Part shown: positions 18,131 through 26,572 of the stretch, in pieces
How positions within the stretch are numbered: the first letter of the stretch is position 1
Layout of the letters: each line of letters opens with the position of its first letter
Assembly (NCBI RefSeq): GCF_000494755.1
Contig: NC_022657.1
Span: forward strand, 5,990,001-6,054,000
Source: Amorphoplanes friuliensis DSM 7358
Lineage (GTDB): Bacteria; Actinomycetota; Actinomycetes; Mycobacteriales; Micromonosporaceae
Direction of reading: 5' to 3'
DNA: 64,000 bases
Notes under the pieces: generated by a model
What the model was told of the DNA's origin: nothing
Seen by the model: only the letters and a program-made list of their open reading frames with translations
The model's database searches: none
Position numbers and translations under genes: made by a program

Positions 18131-18164
18131 CTGACCGATCGGTCAGAAGCTGGCCGATCGGTCA
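18131..18164. promoter_or_regulatory. Tandem TetR operators
   Basis: Site 1 at 18131-18146 is a perfect 16-bp palindrome CTGACCGATCGGTCAG. Site 2 at 18151-18164 is TGGCCGATCGGTCA, one mismatch from the core of site 1. Their centres are 19 bp apart, almost two helical turns. They lie 3 to 36 bp upstream of the TetR start codon. Confidence 0.8.
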
Positions 18165-18208
18165 GGAAAGTGACTGACGTAACTCTCTGCTACCCCCGCA
18201 GGAGATTG

Positions 18209-18616
18209 TCAGTCGCGGAGCTGGCGAAGAATTCGAGTCAGCTCTGTGCGGTCGGTGTCGCTGAGCGCGGCGAAGAACCGCTCCGCCGCCTGCTGGCGGG
18301 CCGAGCGGATCGCGTCGCCGGCGGCCCGGCCCTCCGCCGTGAGGGTCACCAGGGTCGCCCGGCGGTCGGCGGGGTCGGGGGCCCGGGCCACGAGACCGCG
18401 CTGCTCCAGGTCGTCGACGACCTCGGTGGCCGAGCGGGCCGCGATGCGCAGATGCTCGGCGAGGGCACCCGGGCGCAGCGAGCCGTGTTTGAGCAGCACG
18501 TTGAGCGCGCGGCCGTGCGACGGCGAGACGTTCAGCGGCTCCAGAGCCTCGCGGTTGAGGTGGCGCAGGTTGCGGGCCACGGACCAGAACAGCTCGGAGA
18601 GGTGGTCGTCGTCCAC
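18209..18616 (-). CDS. MarR-family transcriptional regulator
   Basis: A 135-residue winged-helix regulator. The start was placed at GTG 18616 (VDDDHLSELFWSVARNLRHL), because the longer frame to 18814 would overlap the divergent ABC gene. The winged helix is seen in LNVSPSHGRALNVLLKHGSL, RPGALAEHLRIAARSATEVV, DDLEQRGLVARAPDPADRR (beta-wing with DxRxx) and the C-terminal dimerisation helix LSDTDRTELTRILRQLRD. It is divergent from a multidrug-type ABC exporter with a palindrome between them, the usual arrangement for a MarR repressor of an efflux pump. Confidence 0.9.
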   Translation of the reverse strand: MDDDHLSELFWSVARNLRHLNREALEPLNVSPSHGRALNVLLKHGSLRPGALAEHLRIAARSATEVVDDLEQRGLVARAPDPADRRATLVTLTAEGRAAGDAIRSARQQAAERFFAALSDTDRTELTRILRQLRD

Positions 18617-18648
18617 GGGGAATACCGTATCAGCGATTGCGGTTGTAG

Positions 18649-18669
18649 CCTCATGTTGAGGTAACCTCA
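18649..18669. promoter_or_regulatory. MarR operator candidate in the divergent promoter
   Basis: TGAGGT-A-ACCTCA (18657-18669) is a perfect palindrome around one base. The left arm also pairs with a further CCTCA at 18649-18653, giving the overlapping pattern CCTCA-TGT-TGAGG-TA-ACCTCA. It lies between the MarR and ABC exporter starts. Confidence 0.65.
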
Positions 18670-18692
18670 GCTTAACCCGTACCGGAAGAAGG

Positions 18693-20498
18693 TTGTTGCT
18701 CTTGGAATCGCCACCTGTCGAAACCGGCCGCCGAGGCCGCTCCCAGACCGTCACCGCCGCCGAGAAGAAGCAGGCCAAAGAGGTCTCGCTCCGTCGCATC
18801 GGACGGCTCTTCACCGCTCACCGCACACCCCTGACCCTGGTCACCGCGATCATCGTGGCCTCGTCCGTGATCGCCATGGCCTCCCCCTTCCTGCTCCGCG
18901 AGGTCATCGACCGCGCGTTGCCGCAGCAGGACCTGACGCTGCTGGTCTGGCTGGTCGCCGGCATGGTCGCCGTCGCCGCCGTGACCTCCGCGCTCGGGGT
19001 CGTCCAGACCTGGATCTCCACCACCGTCGGCCAGCGTGTCATGCACCGGCTGCGCACCGACGTCTTCACCCACCTACAGCGCCAGTCCGTGGCCTTTTTC
19101 ACCAGGACCCGGACCGGCGAGGTGCAGTCGCGCATCACCAACGACATCGGCGGCATGCAGTCCGTGGTCACCTCGACCGCGACCTCGATCGCCTCGAACC
19201 TCACCACCGCCGTCGCCACCGCGGTCGCCATGGCCGCCCTGAGCTGGCAGCTCTCCCTCGTCTCGCTGGTCGTCCTGCCGCCCGCGATCTACCTGACCCG
19301 CCGCGTCGCCAAGATGCGCAAGGAGATCACCGCGCAGCGCCAGCGGGAGCTCGCCGACCTCAACGTCACCGTCGAGGAAGGCCTGTCGATCAGCGGCGTG
19401 CAGCTGAGCAAGACCATGGGGACCGGCCCGGCGCTGGTCGAGCGGTTCACCGCGTCGTCGACCCGCCTCATCGACCTGGAGCTGCGCTCCGAGCTGGCCG
19501 GCCGCTGGCGCATGGCCGCGATGAGCATCATCTTCGCCGCGATCCCCGCGCTCATCTACCTGAGCGCCGGTCTGCCGATGACCGCGGGCAAGCTGAGCAT
19601 CGGCACCCTGGTCGCGTTCACCTCGCTGCAGGCCGGGCTCTTCCGGCCCCTGATGGGCCTGCTCGGCGTCGGGGTCCAGCTGACCAGCTCGCTCGCGCTC
19701 TTCGCCCGCATCTTCGAATATCTGGACCTGCCGGTCGAGGTGGACGATCCCGCCGAGCCGGTCACCCTGACCCGTCCGGTACGCGGCCACCTGCGCTTCG
19801 AGGACGTGACCTTCGCGTACCCGGGCAGTGAGACCGCGGCGATCGCCGGTGTCAGCCTCGATGTGCCCGCCGGCACGTCCCTGGCCCTGGTCGGCGAGAC
19901 CGGCTCGGGCAAGAGCACCCTGGCCGCACTGATCGCGCGCCTCTACGACCCCGACGCCGGACGCATCACCGTCGACGGCATCGACCTGCGCGACCTGCGG
20001 CTGGCCGACCTCGCGGGCATCGTCGGCGTGGTCAGCCAGGAGACGTACCTGCTGCACACGACCGTGCGGGAGAACCTGCGGTACGCCCGCCCGGAGGCCA
20101 CGGACGAGCAGATCGAGCAGGCCGCCCGGGCCGCGCAGATCCACGACCTGATCGCCGGGCTCCCGGACGGCTACGACACCGTTGTCGGCTCGCGCGGTCA
20201 CCGCTTCTCCGGTGGTGAGAAGCAGCGCATCGCCATCGCCCGGACCCTGCTGCGGGACCCGCGGATCCTGGTCCTGGACGAGGCCACCAGCGCGCTCGAC
20301 ACCTCGACCGAGCGGGCCGTGCAGCGCGCGTTCGACGAGCTGGCCCGCGGCCGGACGACGGTGACCATCGCGCACCGGCTCTCCACCGTCCGTGACGCCG
20401 ACCAGATCGTGGTGGTCGACCACGGCCGGATCCTCGAGTCCGGCACCCACGAGAGCCTGGTCTCGGTCGGTGGCCGGTACGCCGACCTGGCCGCGTGA
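18693..20498 (+). CDS. ABC exporter, fused membrane and ATPase domains
   Basis: A protein of about 600 residues with a six-helix ABC_membrane domain (residues ~30-330) and an ATPase domain (~355-600): Walker A GETGSGKSTLAALIA, Q-loop VVSQETYLLHTTV, signature FSGGEKQRIAIART, Walker B ILVLDEATSALD, H-loop IAHRLSTVRD. This is the MsbA/LmrA half-transporter type. TTG 18702 (ESPPVETGRRG) has the better-spaced ribosome site GGAAGAAGG; TTG 18693 is the longest choice. Drug or lipid export is inferred from the family and from the divergent MarR gene. Confidence 0.93.
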   Translation: MLLLESPPVETGRRGRSQTVTAAEKKQAKEVSLRRIGRLFTAHRTPLTLVTAIIVASSVIAMASPFLLREVIDRALPQQDLTLLVWLVAGMVAVAAVTSALGVVQTWISTTVGQRVMHRLRTDVFTHLQRQSVAFFTRTRTGEVQSRITNDIGGMQSVVTSTATSIASNLTTAVATAVAMAALSWQLSLVSLVVLPPAIYLTRRVAKMRKEITAQRQRELADLNVTVEEGLSISGVQLSKTMGTGPALVERFTASSTRLIDLELRSELAGRWRMAAMSIIFAAIPALIYLSAGLPMTAGKLSIGTLVAFTSLQAGLFRPLMGLLGVGVQLTSSLALFARIFEYLDLPVEVDDPAEPVTLTRPVRGHLRFEDVTFAYPGSETAAIAGVSLDVPAGTSLALVGETGSGKSTLAALIARLYDPDAGRITVDGIDLRDLRLADLAGIVGVVSQETYLLHTTVRENLRYARPEATDEQIEQAARAAQIHDLIAGLPDGYDTVVGSRGHRFSGGEKQRIAIARTLLRDPRILVLDEATSALDTSTERAVQRAFDELARGRTTVTIAHRLSTVRDADQIVVVDHGRILESGTHESLVSVGGRYADLAA

Positions 20499-20532
20499 GC
20501 CTGGTCGGCCGGTGGCCGGCACCCCGGCCGGG

Positions 20533-22296
20533 CTAGCCGCGTGAGGGCAGCCTCAGGGTGAAGGTGCTGCCGGCGCCGGGCCGGCTCGCCGCGGTCAGAT
20601 CGCCCCCGTGCTCGCGCGCGAGCTTGCGGGCGATCGCCAGGCCCAGGCCGCTGCCCCCGGTCTGCCGGCTGCGCGCCTTGTCGGCCCGCCAGAACCGGTC
20701 GAAGACGTGCGGCAGGTCCTGCGGCGCGATGCCGGAGCCCGTGTCCGCCACCTCGACCAGCAGCTCGTCACCCGCGATCCGCGACCGCAGGACGACGCGG
20801 CCGCCCGGCGGGGTGTGCCGGACGGCGTTCGACAGCAGGTTGCCGACGATCTGCCGCAGCCGGACCGGGTCCAGCTCGACCTCCGGGTCACCGGCCAGCT
20901 CCAGCCGCAGGTCGACGCCGCCGCGCGTGGCGGTCTCCCGCTGCGCCTCGGCCACCTGCCGCAGCAGGTCCTCGACGTGGACCCGCGACGGGTGCAGCCG
21001 CAGAGAACCGGCGTCCGCGGCGGCAAGATCCCGCAGGTCGTCGATGACGTGCTGCAGAAGCAGCGCCTCCTCGGTCAGCAGGTCCAGCAGCTCGGGATCG
21101 AGCGGGGCCAGACCGTCCTGGGCGGCCTCGAGCCAGATGCGGATGTTGGACAGCGGGGTCCGCAGCTCGTGCGCGACGTCGCTGACCATCGCCTTGCGCC
21201 GGCGTTCGCTGACCTGGCGGCGCTCGGCCAGGTCGTTGAAGGCCGCGGCGAGCCGGCCGATCTCGTCGTCGCCGGTGACCGGCACCGGGGCGTCGCGGTC
21301 CAGCGGGCGCTGCGCGGCCGCCGTCAGCACCCGCAGCGGGCGGACCAGCCGCAGTCCCACCAGCACGGTCACCAGCACCGCGAGGAGCAGCACCAGTCCC
21401 GTGACCCCGGCGACATACCCGGCGTTGCGGCCGGTCAGGTCGAACGTGGCGTCGGGCTGCCGGGCCGGACTTCCCATGTAGAGCCGGGCGGCCGGCGCCA
21501 CGTACGGCCGCAGCTGCTCGCGGCGGGCCGCGTCGAGGCAGTCGCGGATCTGCCCGTCGTCGACCCCGGGGCCGGTCTTGGCCCGGTAGGAGAAGTCGGC
21601 CGACAGCTGGAGGCTGATCCGGGCTCCCTGGCGTTCGACACAACCCGTGACCAGGCCGGTGAGCTTGTCGAGGGCTCTCTTCTCGGTGCTCGTCGGGCCG
21701 ATCCCCCGGTCACACTTGAACAGCGCACCCTGGGTGTCGAGATCACCCTGCGCCGAGACGGACACCCGCCCCGACGGCGACTCGGTGAGCACACCGCCGA
21801 AGCCGATGTCCTCGAGACAGGCGATCTGCGCCGTGGCCGCCTTGCGCAGCACCGCACGCTCGGCCGCGGTGAGCCGGAACGGCCCGACCGCCCGCGGGTC
21901 GATCTCGGTCGCGTTGGTGCCGCCCCGCAGTGCGGTGTCGACGTGCAGGGCGTCGACCACGGCCGACGGGCGGGACGGCAGCTCACCCGTGCGGCCGGCC
22001 AGCCACCGGCCCTGGGCGTCCGTGAGGGTGACCTGGCGGCCCGTACCGGCGGCCAGCTCGGTCAGCACCGGCTCGACACCCTGCCAGCTCGCGTGGGTGG
22101 CCGCGTACCCGAGGAGCCCGTCGTAGATCCTGCTGTCGGCCGCGATGGACTGGCCCTGCTCCTGCCTGATCACCCGGCTCGTCGTGCGGACCGCCAGCCA
22201 CGCGGTGGCGGCCACGGCGCAGACGGCCACCGCGAGCGAGGTGGCCAGCAGACGGGTGAGCAGGCTGCGGTGCAGCGGCACCCGGGTGGCGCCCAC
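20533..22296 (-). CDS. Sensor histidine kinase
   Basis: A 587-residue membrane kinase. One helix at residues ~12-35 and another at ~278-305 enclose a ~240-residue extracellular sensor that contains several Cys (CLEDIGFG, FKCDRGIG, VTGCVERQ, DCLDAARR). Then follow HAMP, a HisKA box (MVSDVAHELRTPLSNIRIWL, phospho-His in HELRTP) and HATPase (NLLSNAVRHTPPGG, DTGSGIAPQDL, FDRFWRADKARS, GGSGLGLAIARKL). Its start lies 1 bp beyond the response regulator's stop. The pair is divergent from a lipoprotein/adaptor/ABC operon, which it may control, as in peptide-antibiotic sensing systems. Confidence 0.93.
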   Translation of the reverse strand: MGATRVPLHRSLLTRLLATSLAVAVCAVAATAWLAVRTTSRVIRQEQGQSIAADSRIYDGLLGYAATHASWQGVEPVLTELAAGTGRQVTLTDAQGRWLAGRTGELPSRPSAVVDALHVDTALRGGTNATEIDPRAVGPFRLTAAERAVLRKAATAQIACLEDIGFGGVLTESPSGRVSVSAQGDLDTQGALFKCDRGIGPTSTEKRALDKLTGLVTGCVERQGARISLQLSADFSYRAKTGPGVDDGQIRDCLDAARREQLRPYVAPAARLYMGSPARQPDATFDLTGRNAGYVAGVTGLVLLLAVLVTVLVGLRLVRPLRVLTAAAQRPLDRDAPVPVTGDDEIGRLAAAFNDLAERRQVSERRRKAMVSDVAHELRTPLSNIRIWLEAAQDGLAPLDPELLDLLTEEALLLQHVIDDLRDLAAADAGSLRLHPSRVHVEDLLRQVAEAQRETATRGGVDLRLELAGDPEVELDPVRLRQIVGNLLSNAVRHTPPGGRVVLRSRIAGDELLVEVADTGSGIAPQDLPHVFDRFWRADKARSRQTGGSGLGLAIARKLAREHGGDLTAASRPGAGSTFTLRLPSRG

Positions 22297-22297
22297 G

Positions 22298-22981
22298 TCA
22301 GGGACTCAGCTTGTAGCCGACGCCGTAGACCGTGATCAGGTGGCGCGGGCGGGCCGGGTCGGACTCGAGCTTGCGACGCAGGTTGAGCACGTGCATGTCG
22401 ATGGTGCGGTCGGTCGGGTAGCTCTCCCAGCCCCGGGTGCGCTGCAGCAGCTGCCGGCGGGTGAAGACCCGGCCCGGCTCGGCGGCCAGTGTCGCGAGGA
22501 CCTCGAACTCGCCGCGGGTGCAGACGACGACGGTGTCGCCGCGGCGCACCTCACGGCGTACCGGATCGACGACAAAGCCGGCCACGGCATGGACCCGATG
22601 ATCCACGGTGACCGCCCGCGACGTGCGGCGCAGCAGGGTCCGCACCCGGGCCATCAGCTCGCGCGGGCTGTACGGCTTGGTCAGGTAGTCGTCGGCGCCC
22701 AGGTCGAGACCGAGCAGCAGGTCCTCCTCGCTGGACCGGGCGGTCAGCACGAGGATGGGCAGGTCGTACTCGGCGCGCAGCACGCGGCACACGTCGAGCC
22801 CGTCGACCTTGGGCATCATCACGTCGAGGATGAGCAGGTCGGGGCGTTCACGCCGGACAGTGTCGATGGCGGCGCGGCCGTCCGGCACCACCAGCGCCTC
22901 GTAGCCCTCGGCGACCAGGTAGCGGCGGACGCCTTCGGCCTGCCGGGGGTCGTCCTCGGCGATGAGCACCTGGGTTCGCAC
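22298..22981 (-). CDS. OmpR-family response regulator
   Basis: A 227-residue two-domain regulator. Receiver: VLIAEDDPRQAEG, phospho-acceptor Asp in LLILDVMMPKVDGLDV, switch Thr in VLTARSSEEDL, Lys in DDYLTKPYSPREL. DNA-binding winged helix: VCTRGEFEVLATLAAEPGRV, FTRRQLLQRTRGW, RTIDMHVLNLRRKLE and ITVYGVGYKL. The frame runs open to 23761, but GTG 22981 gives the standard start and frees the divergent promoter region. First gene of a two-gene operon with the kinase. Confidence 0.93.
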   Translation of the reverse strand: MRTQVLIAEDDPRQAEGVRRYLVAEGYEALVVPDGRAAIDTVRRERPDLLILDVMMPKVDGLDVCRVLRAEYDLPILVLTARSSEEDLLLGLDLGADDYLTKPYSPRELMARVRTLLRRTSRAVTVDHRVHAVAGFVVDPVRREVRRGDTVVVCTRGEFEVLATLAAEPGRVFTRRQLLQRTRGWESYPTDRTIDMHVLNLRRKLESDPARPRHLITVYGVGYKLSP

Positions 22982-23083
22982 GGTGCCGACTATAGGCAGG
23001 GTCGCAAGGACGCCCGGAAAATCTGACAACCTCGATACAAGTGACTGACGGACGGCTGATCGCGGGCCCGCACGATCTCCGGC

Positions 23084-23638
23084 ATGCCCACTCCCCTGCG
23101 CGCCCTGCTGGCGCTGACCCTCTGTCTCGGCGGCGTCGCCGGCTGTTCGTCCTCGTCCGGTGACGACAACGCCCCGAAGGTCGTGAGCTTCCGCAGCGAA
23201 CCGGTCGCCGGCGCCTCGGCCCCGGCCAGGTCCGCCGGCCCGCCCGTCATGCGCATGGACATGAGCCGCGAGGAGGAGGACCAGCTCTGGAACGCCTTCT
23301 ACGCCTGTCTCGCCGGAGCCGGCGTGCCGATGAAGAAGAACGCCGAAGGCGTCTACGAGTTCAACAGCGCCGAGGGCAAGATGCAGGCCGACACACCCGA
23401 GATCCACAAAGCCTGTGACCACACCCTGCCGCAGCCGCCGCCGGAGAAGGATCCGGAGCAGAACCCGTACCTGAAGGACGACGAGAACAACTTCTGGCAA
23501 TGCCTGAAGGACCACGGCGACGACGTCCACAAGGTGGCCGACGGTTGGGAGCCCGGCCCGAAGTGGGGCGACTTCCCGAACGCGGACGCGGTGACCGAGG
23601 CGTGCGAGGTGCAGGCTTACGATGGCAAGAGGGGTTAG
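23084..23638 (+). CDS. Lipoprotein with duplicated Cys-containing motif
   Basis: A 184-residue exported lipoprotein (MPTPLRALLALTLCLGGVAGC, lipobox VAGC, Cys 21). The mature part appears to be two related segments: FYACLAGAGVPM...IHKACDHTL and FWQCLKDHGDDV...VTEACEVQ, each with two Cys spaced by ~45 residues, so disulfides are likely. I do not recognise a named domain. It is the first gene of an operon, overlaps the adaptor gene by 17 bp, and is divergent from the two-component system. A role as ligand-binding or regulatory partner of the ABC pump is only suggested by position. Confidence 0.82.
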   Translation: MPTPLRALLALTLCLGGVAGCSSSSGDDNAPKVVSFRSEPVAGASAPARSAGPPVMRMDMSREEEDQLWNAFYACLAGAGVPMKKNAEGVYEFNSAEGKMQADTPEIHKACDHTLPQPPPEKDPEQNPYLKDDENNFWQCLKDHGDDVHKVADGWEPGPKWGDFPNADAVTEACEVQAYDGKRG

Positions 23639-24713
23639 GTGGGCCGCCCTGGTGCTGGTCCTGGCCGGGCTGGTCGTCGCCGGGCTGCGGTTCCTGCCCG
23701 AGCGCAAGCCCACCGGCACCGAGGAAGCAACCGGGCCGCCCGCGGCTACAGCGGTGGTCACCCGGACCGACCTGTCGACGACGCGGACGGTCTCCGGCGA
23801 GCTGGGCTACGGCACGCCGCAGGAGCTCGAGGGTGGTGCCGGCACGGTCACCTGGCTGCCGAAACAGGGTGCCGTGGTCAAACGCGGGCAACCGGTCTAC
23901 CGGCGTGACGACCGGCCGGTGCCGCTCTTCTACGGCCGGACGCCGCTCTTCCGGCCCCTGGACCGGGCCGGCCTGGTCGGGCGGGACGTGCGGGTGGTCG
24001 TCGACAACCTGCGGGCCCTGGGGTACCGCACCGGGGATCAGCCGCTGCCGGGCAGTCCTGCCGAGCCGGCGCCGCTGAAGGTGCACGCGGGCGACGGGGT
24101 CATGACCCGGTCGCTCATCGCGGCCGTCAAGCGGTGGCAGACCGATCACGGCGTACCGGCAACCGGGGTCATCGCCCCCGGTGACGTGCTCGTGCACAGC
24201 GGCAAGCTGCGTGTCGCGGCCCTGATCGCCCGGCCCGGCCGCCCGTCCGACGCGCCGCTGATGGCCGTCACCGGTACGGCGAAGGTCGTGACCGTGCAGC
24301 TCGACGCCGGTGACAGCGGCTCGGTCCGGCGCGGGGACGCCGTGCGGGTCACGCTGCCCGACGGGGATGTCGCGAAGGCGAAGGTCACGTCGGTCGGCAC
24401 GACGGCCCGTGCTCCGGAAGGCGGGGACGGCACGGAACAGCCCCGCACCACGGTCACCGTCAAGCTCGACGATTCCGGGGCGGTGTCCCGGCTCACCGCT
24501 GCGCCGGTCCAGGTCGAGGTGACCGGCGAGACCCGCCCGGACGTCCTGGCCGTGCCGGTCGGCGCCCTGCTGGCGCTGCTCGAGGGCGGGTACGCGGTGC
24601 AGATCGCCGGTGGTGCCCTGGTGCCGGTCGACACCGGGTTGTTCGCCGACGGCCGGGTCGAGGTCAGCGGGCCCGGCCTCGACGAGGGTGTCACCGTGGT
24701 GACCGCCTCATGA
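23622..24713 (+). CDS. Efflux adaptor (HlyD-like) with peptidoglycan-binding-like region
   Basis: A 363-residue membrane-anchored adaptor. One N-terminal helix (ALVLVLAGLVVAGLRFL) is followed by a biotinyl-lipoyl-like segment (VSGELGYGTPQELEGGAGTV, WLPKQGAVVKRGQPVYRRDD), a peptidoglycan-binding-like stretch (VVDNLRALGYRTGD; SLIAAVKRWQTDHGVPATG) and the closing beta-barrel (VTVKLDDSGAVSRLTAAPVQ, VLAVPVGALLALLEGG). Such adaptors link MacB-like ABC pumps to the outside in Gram-positive bacteria. Its start lies within the lipoprotein's last codons and its stop overlaps the ATPase start by 4 bp. Confidence 0.9.
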   Translation: MARGVRWAALVLVLAGLVVAGLRFLPERKPTGTEEATGPPAATAVVTRTDLSTTRTVSGELGYGTPQELEGGAGTVTWLPKQGAVVKRGQPVYRRDDRPVPLFYGRTPLFRPLDRAGLVGRDVRVVVDNLRALGYRTGDQPLPGSPAEPAPLKVHAGDGVMTRSLIAAVKRWQTDHGVPATGVIAPGDVLVHSGKLRVAALIARPGRPSDAPLMAVTGTAKVVTVQLDAGDSGSVRRGDAVRVTLPDGDVAKAKVTSVGTTARAPEGGDGTEQPRTTVTVKLDDSGAVSRLTAAPVQVEVTGETRPDVLAVPVGALLALLEGGYAVQIAGGALVPVDTGLFADGRVEVSGPGLDEGVTVVTAS

Positions 24714-25390
24714 CCTCGGTCCTCGCCGTGCACGACGTCAGCAAGGTGTACGGCGGCACGGTCACCGCCCTCGACCACGTCACCCTGGAGATCGCCGCGG
24801 GTGAGCTGCTGGCCATCGTCGGGCCGTCCGGCTCGGGCAAGTCGACACTGCTGCACATCATGGGCACCCTCGACCGGCCGACCAGCGGCACGGTGACCCT
24901 CGGCGGGCAGGATGCCGCCCGGCTGCGCGACCGGCGGCTCTCGGCGCTGCGCGGGCAGCAACTCGGCTTCGTCTTCCAGCAGTTCCACCTGACCGACGGG
25001 CTGAGCGCGGCCGAGAACGTCGCCCTGGGCCTGCAGTACGCCGGGGTCCCCCGCCGCCGCCGGCGCCCGCTCGCGGCGGCCGCCCTGGACCGTGTCGGGC
25101 TCGCCCACCGTACGCAGCACCAGCCGCACCAGCTCTCCGGTGGTGAACGGCAACGGGTGGCCATCGCCCGTGCGCTGGTCAACGGGCCCTCGCTGGTGCT
25201 GGCCGACGAGCCGACGGGTGCGCTGGACAGCCGTACCGGGCGGTCGGTGCTGGACCTGCTCACCCGCCTGAACGCCGAGGGGACGACCATCGCCGTGATC
25301 ACCCATGACCGTGACATCGCCGCCGCCCTGCCCCGCCGGGTCGAGCTGCGGGACGGCCGGCTCGTCCGGGACACCGGTGGCCCCGGATGA
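24710..25390 (+). CDS. ABC transporter ATP-binding protein, MacB/LolD type
   Basis: A 226-residue ATPase. Walker A GPSGSGKSTLLHIMG, Q-loop FVFQQFHLTDGLSAAENV, signature LSGGERQRVAIARALV, Walker B LVLADEPTGALDS and H-loop VITHDRDIA are all canonical. It works with the FtsX-like permease whose start overlaps its stop by 4 bp. Expression is probably governed by the divergent two-component system. Confidence 0.94.
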   Translation: MTSVLAVHDVSKVYGGTVTALDHVTLEIAAGELLAIVGPSGSGKSTLLHIMGTLDRPTSGTVTLGGQDAARLRDRRLSALRGQQLGFVFQQFHLTDGLSAAENVALGLQYAGVPRRRRRPLAAAALDRVGLAHRTQHQPHQLSGGERQRVAIARALVNGPSLVLADEPTGALDSRTGRSVLDLLTRLNAEGTTIAVITHDRDIAAALPRRVELRDGRLVRDTGGPG

Positions 25391-26568
25391 GGCGGGTCCG
25401 GCTCTCCCCGCTGGACCTGCTCGCTCTGGGGTTCTTCGGCATCCGGACCCGGCGGCTGCGCGCGGCCCTGTCGGCGCTGGGCATCGCCATCGGTGTCGCC
25501 ACGATGGTCGTCGTCACCGGCGTGCCCGCGTCCAGCCGGGCCGGGCTGCTGGAACAGCTCGACCGCCTCGGCACCAACCTGTCGCAGGCGAGCGCCGTCC
25601 CCGATCAGGACCCGCCGGTGCTCCTGGCGCCGGAGTCCGTGGCCATGACCGAGCGGATCGCGCCGGTCACCGCGGCGACAGCGGTCGCCAACACCCACCT
25701 CGGGATCCAGCGCAACGACCGGACCGACCCGGCCTCCGGTACGGCGGTGCTCGCCGCGCATCTCGACCTGCTCGGTGTGCTCGGCGGCCACGTCGGGTCC
25801 GGCCGCTTCCTGGACGCCGCGAACCAGCGGTTCCCGGTGGTGGTGCTGGGCGCCGAGGCGGCGAGCCGGCTGGGCATCACCGAGGTGGCGCCGGGCTCCT
25901 CACCGCAGACGGTCGTCGACGGGCGGAAGTTCACCGTCGTGGGGGTGCTGCGGCCGATCCCGCTCGCACCGGAGATCGACCGGGCCGTGCTCGTCGGCTG
26001 GGACGCGGCCCGCGCCCTGCTGCACTTCGACGGGCGGCCCACGGTCCTCTACGTCCGCGCCGACGACGCGGCCGTCGAGGACGTCCGCGCGGTGCTGGCC
26101 GCGACCATCCACCCGCAGGGGCCGGGACTGGTCCGGGTGAGCCGCCCGTCGGACGCGCTTGCCGCCAAACGCGCGACGGAGACCACCTTCTCGGCGCTCT
26201 TCCTCGGCCTGGCCGCGGTGGCGCTGCTGGTCGGCGGCATCGGGGTGGCCAACACGATGGTCATCTCGGTGCTGGAACGCCGCCGCGAGATCGGGCTGCG
26301 GCGCTCGCTGGGCGCGCACCGCGGCTGGATCCGGGCGCAGTTCCTCGCCGAGTCGGTCGTGCTGTCGCTGCTCGGCGCCCTGACCGGGGCGGCGCTGGGC
26401 AGTGCGGCCACGGTGGCCTACGCCCTGCGCCAGGGCTGGCCACCGGTCCTCTCACCGCAGACGCCGGCCGGTGCGGTCGGCGTCGCGGTGCTGGTCGGGA
26501 TCGTCGCCGGCGGCTACCCGGCGATCCGCGCCGCGCGCCTGCCCCCGACCGAGGCGCTGGCGACGTGA
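25387..26568 (+). CDS. ABC transporter permease, FtsX/MacB type
   Basis: A 393-residue permease. One N-terminal helix (LRAALSALGIAIGVATMVVVTG), a large extracellular MacB_PCD domain (residues ~60-260), then three C-terminal helices (FLGLAAVALLVGGIGVANTMVISVLERRREIGLRRSLG, SVVLSLLGALTGAALGSAATVAYAL, AVGVAVLVGIVAGGYPAIRAARL) form the FtsX domain. The adaptor/ATPase/permease trio is the common MacAB-like mechanotransmission pump of actinobacteria. Last gene of the operon; converges on the NADH dehydrogenase gene with 4 bp between stops. Confidence 0.94.
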   Translation: MRRVRLSPLDLLALGFFGIRTRRLRAALSALGIAIGVATMVVVTGVPASSRAGLLEQLDRLGTNLSQASAVPDQDPPVLLAPESVAMTERIAPVTAATAVANTHLGIQRNDRTDPASGTAVLAAHLDLLGVLGGHVGSGRFLDAANQRFPVVVLGAEAASRLGITEVAPGSSPQTVVDGRKFTVVGVLRPIPLAPEIDRAVLVGWDAARALLHFDGRPTVLYVRADDAAVEDVRAVLAATIHPQGPGLVRVSRPSDALAAKRATETTFSALFLGLAAVALLVGGIGVANTMVISVLERRREIGLRRSLGAHRGWIRAQFLAESVVLSLLGALTGAALGSAATVAYALRQGWPPVLSPQTPAGAVGVAVLVGIVAGGYPAIRAARLPPTEALAT

Positions 26569-26572
26569 CCGG

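Noticed and set aside
20499..20532. Bidirectional terminator between ABC exporter and histidine kinase genes
   Set aside because: The GGCCGG-rich stretch can pair in several ways but no clean stem-loop stands out.
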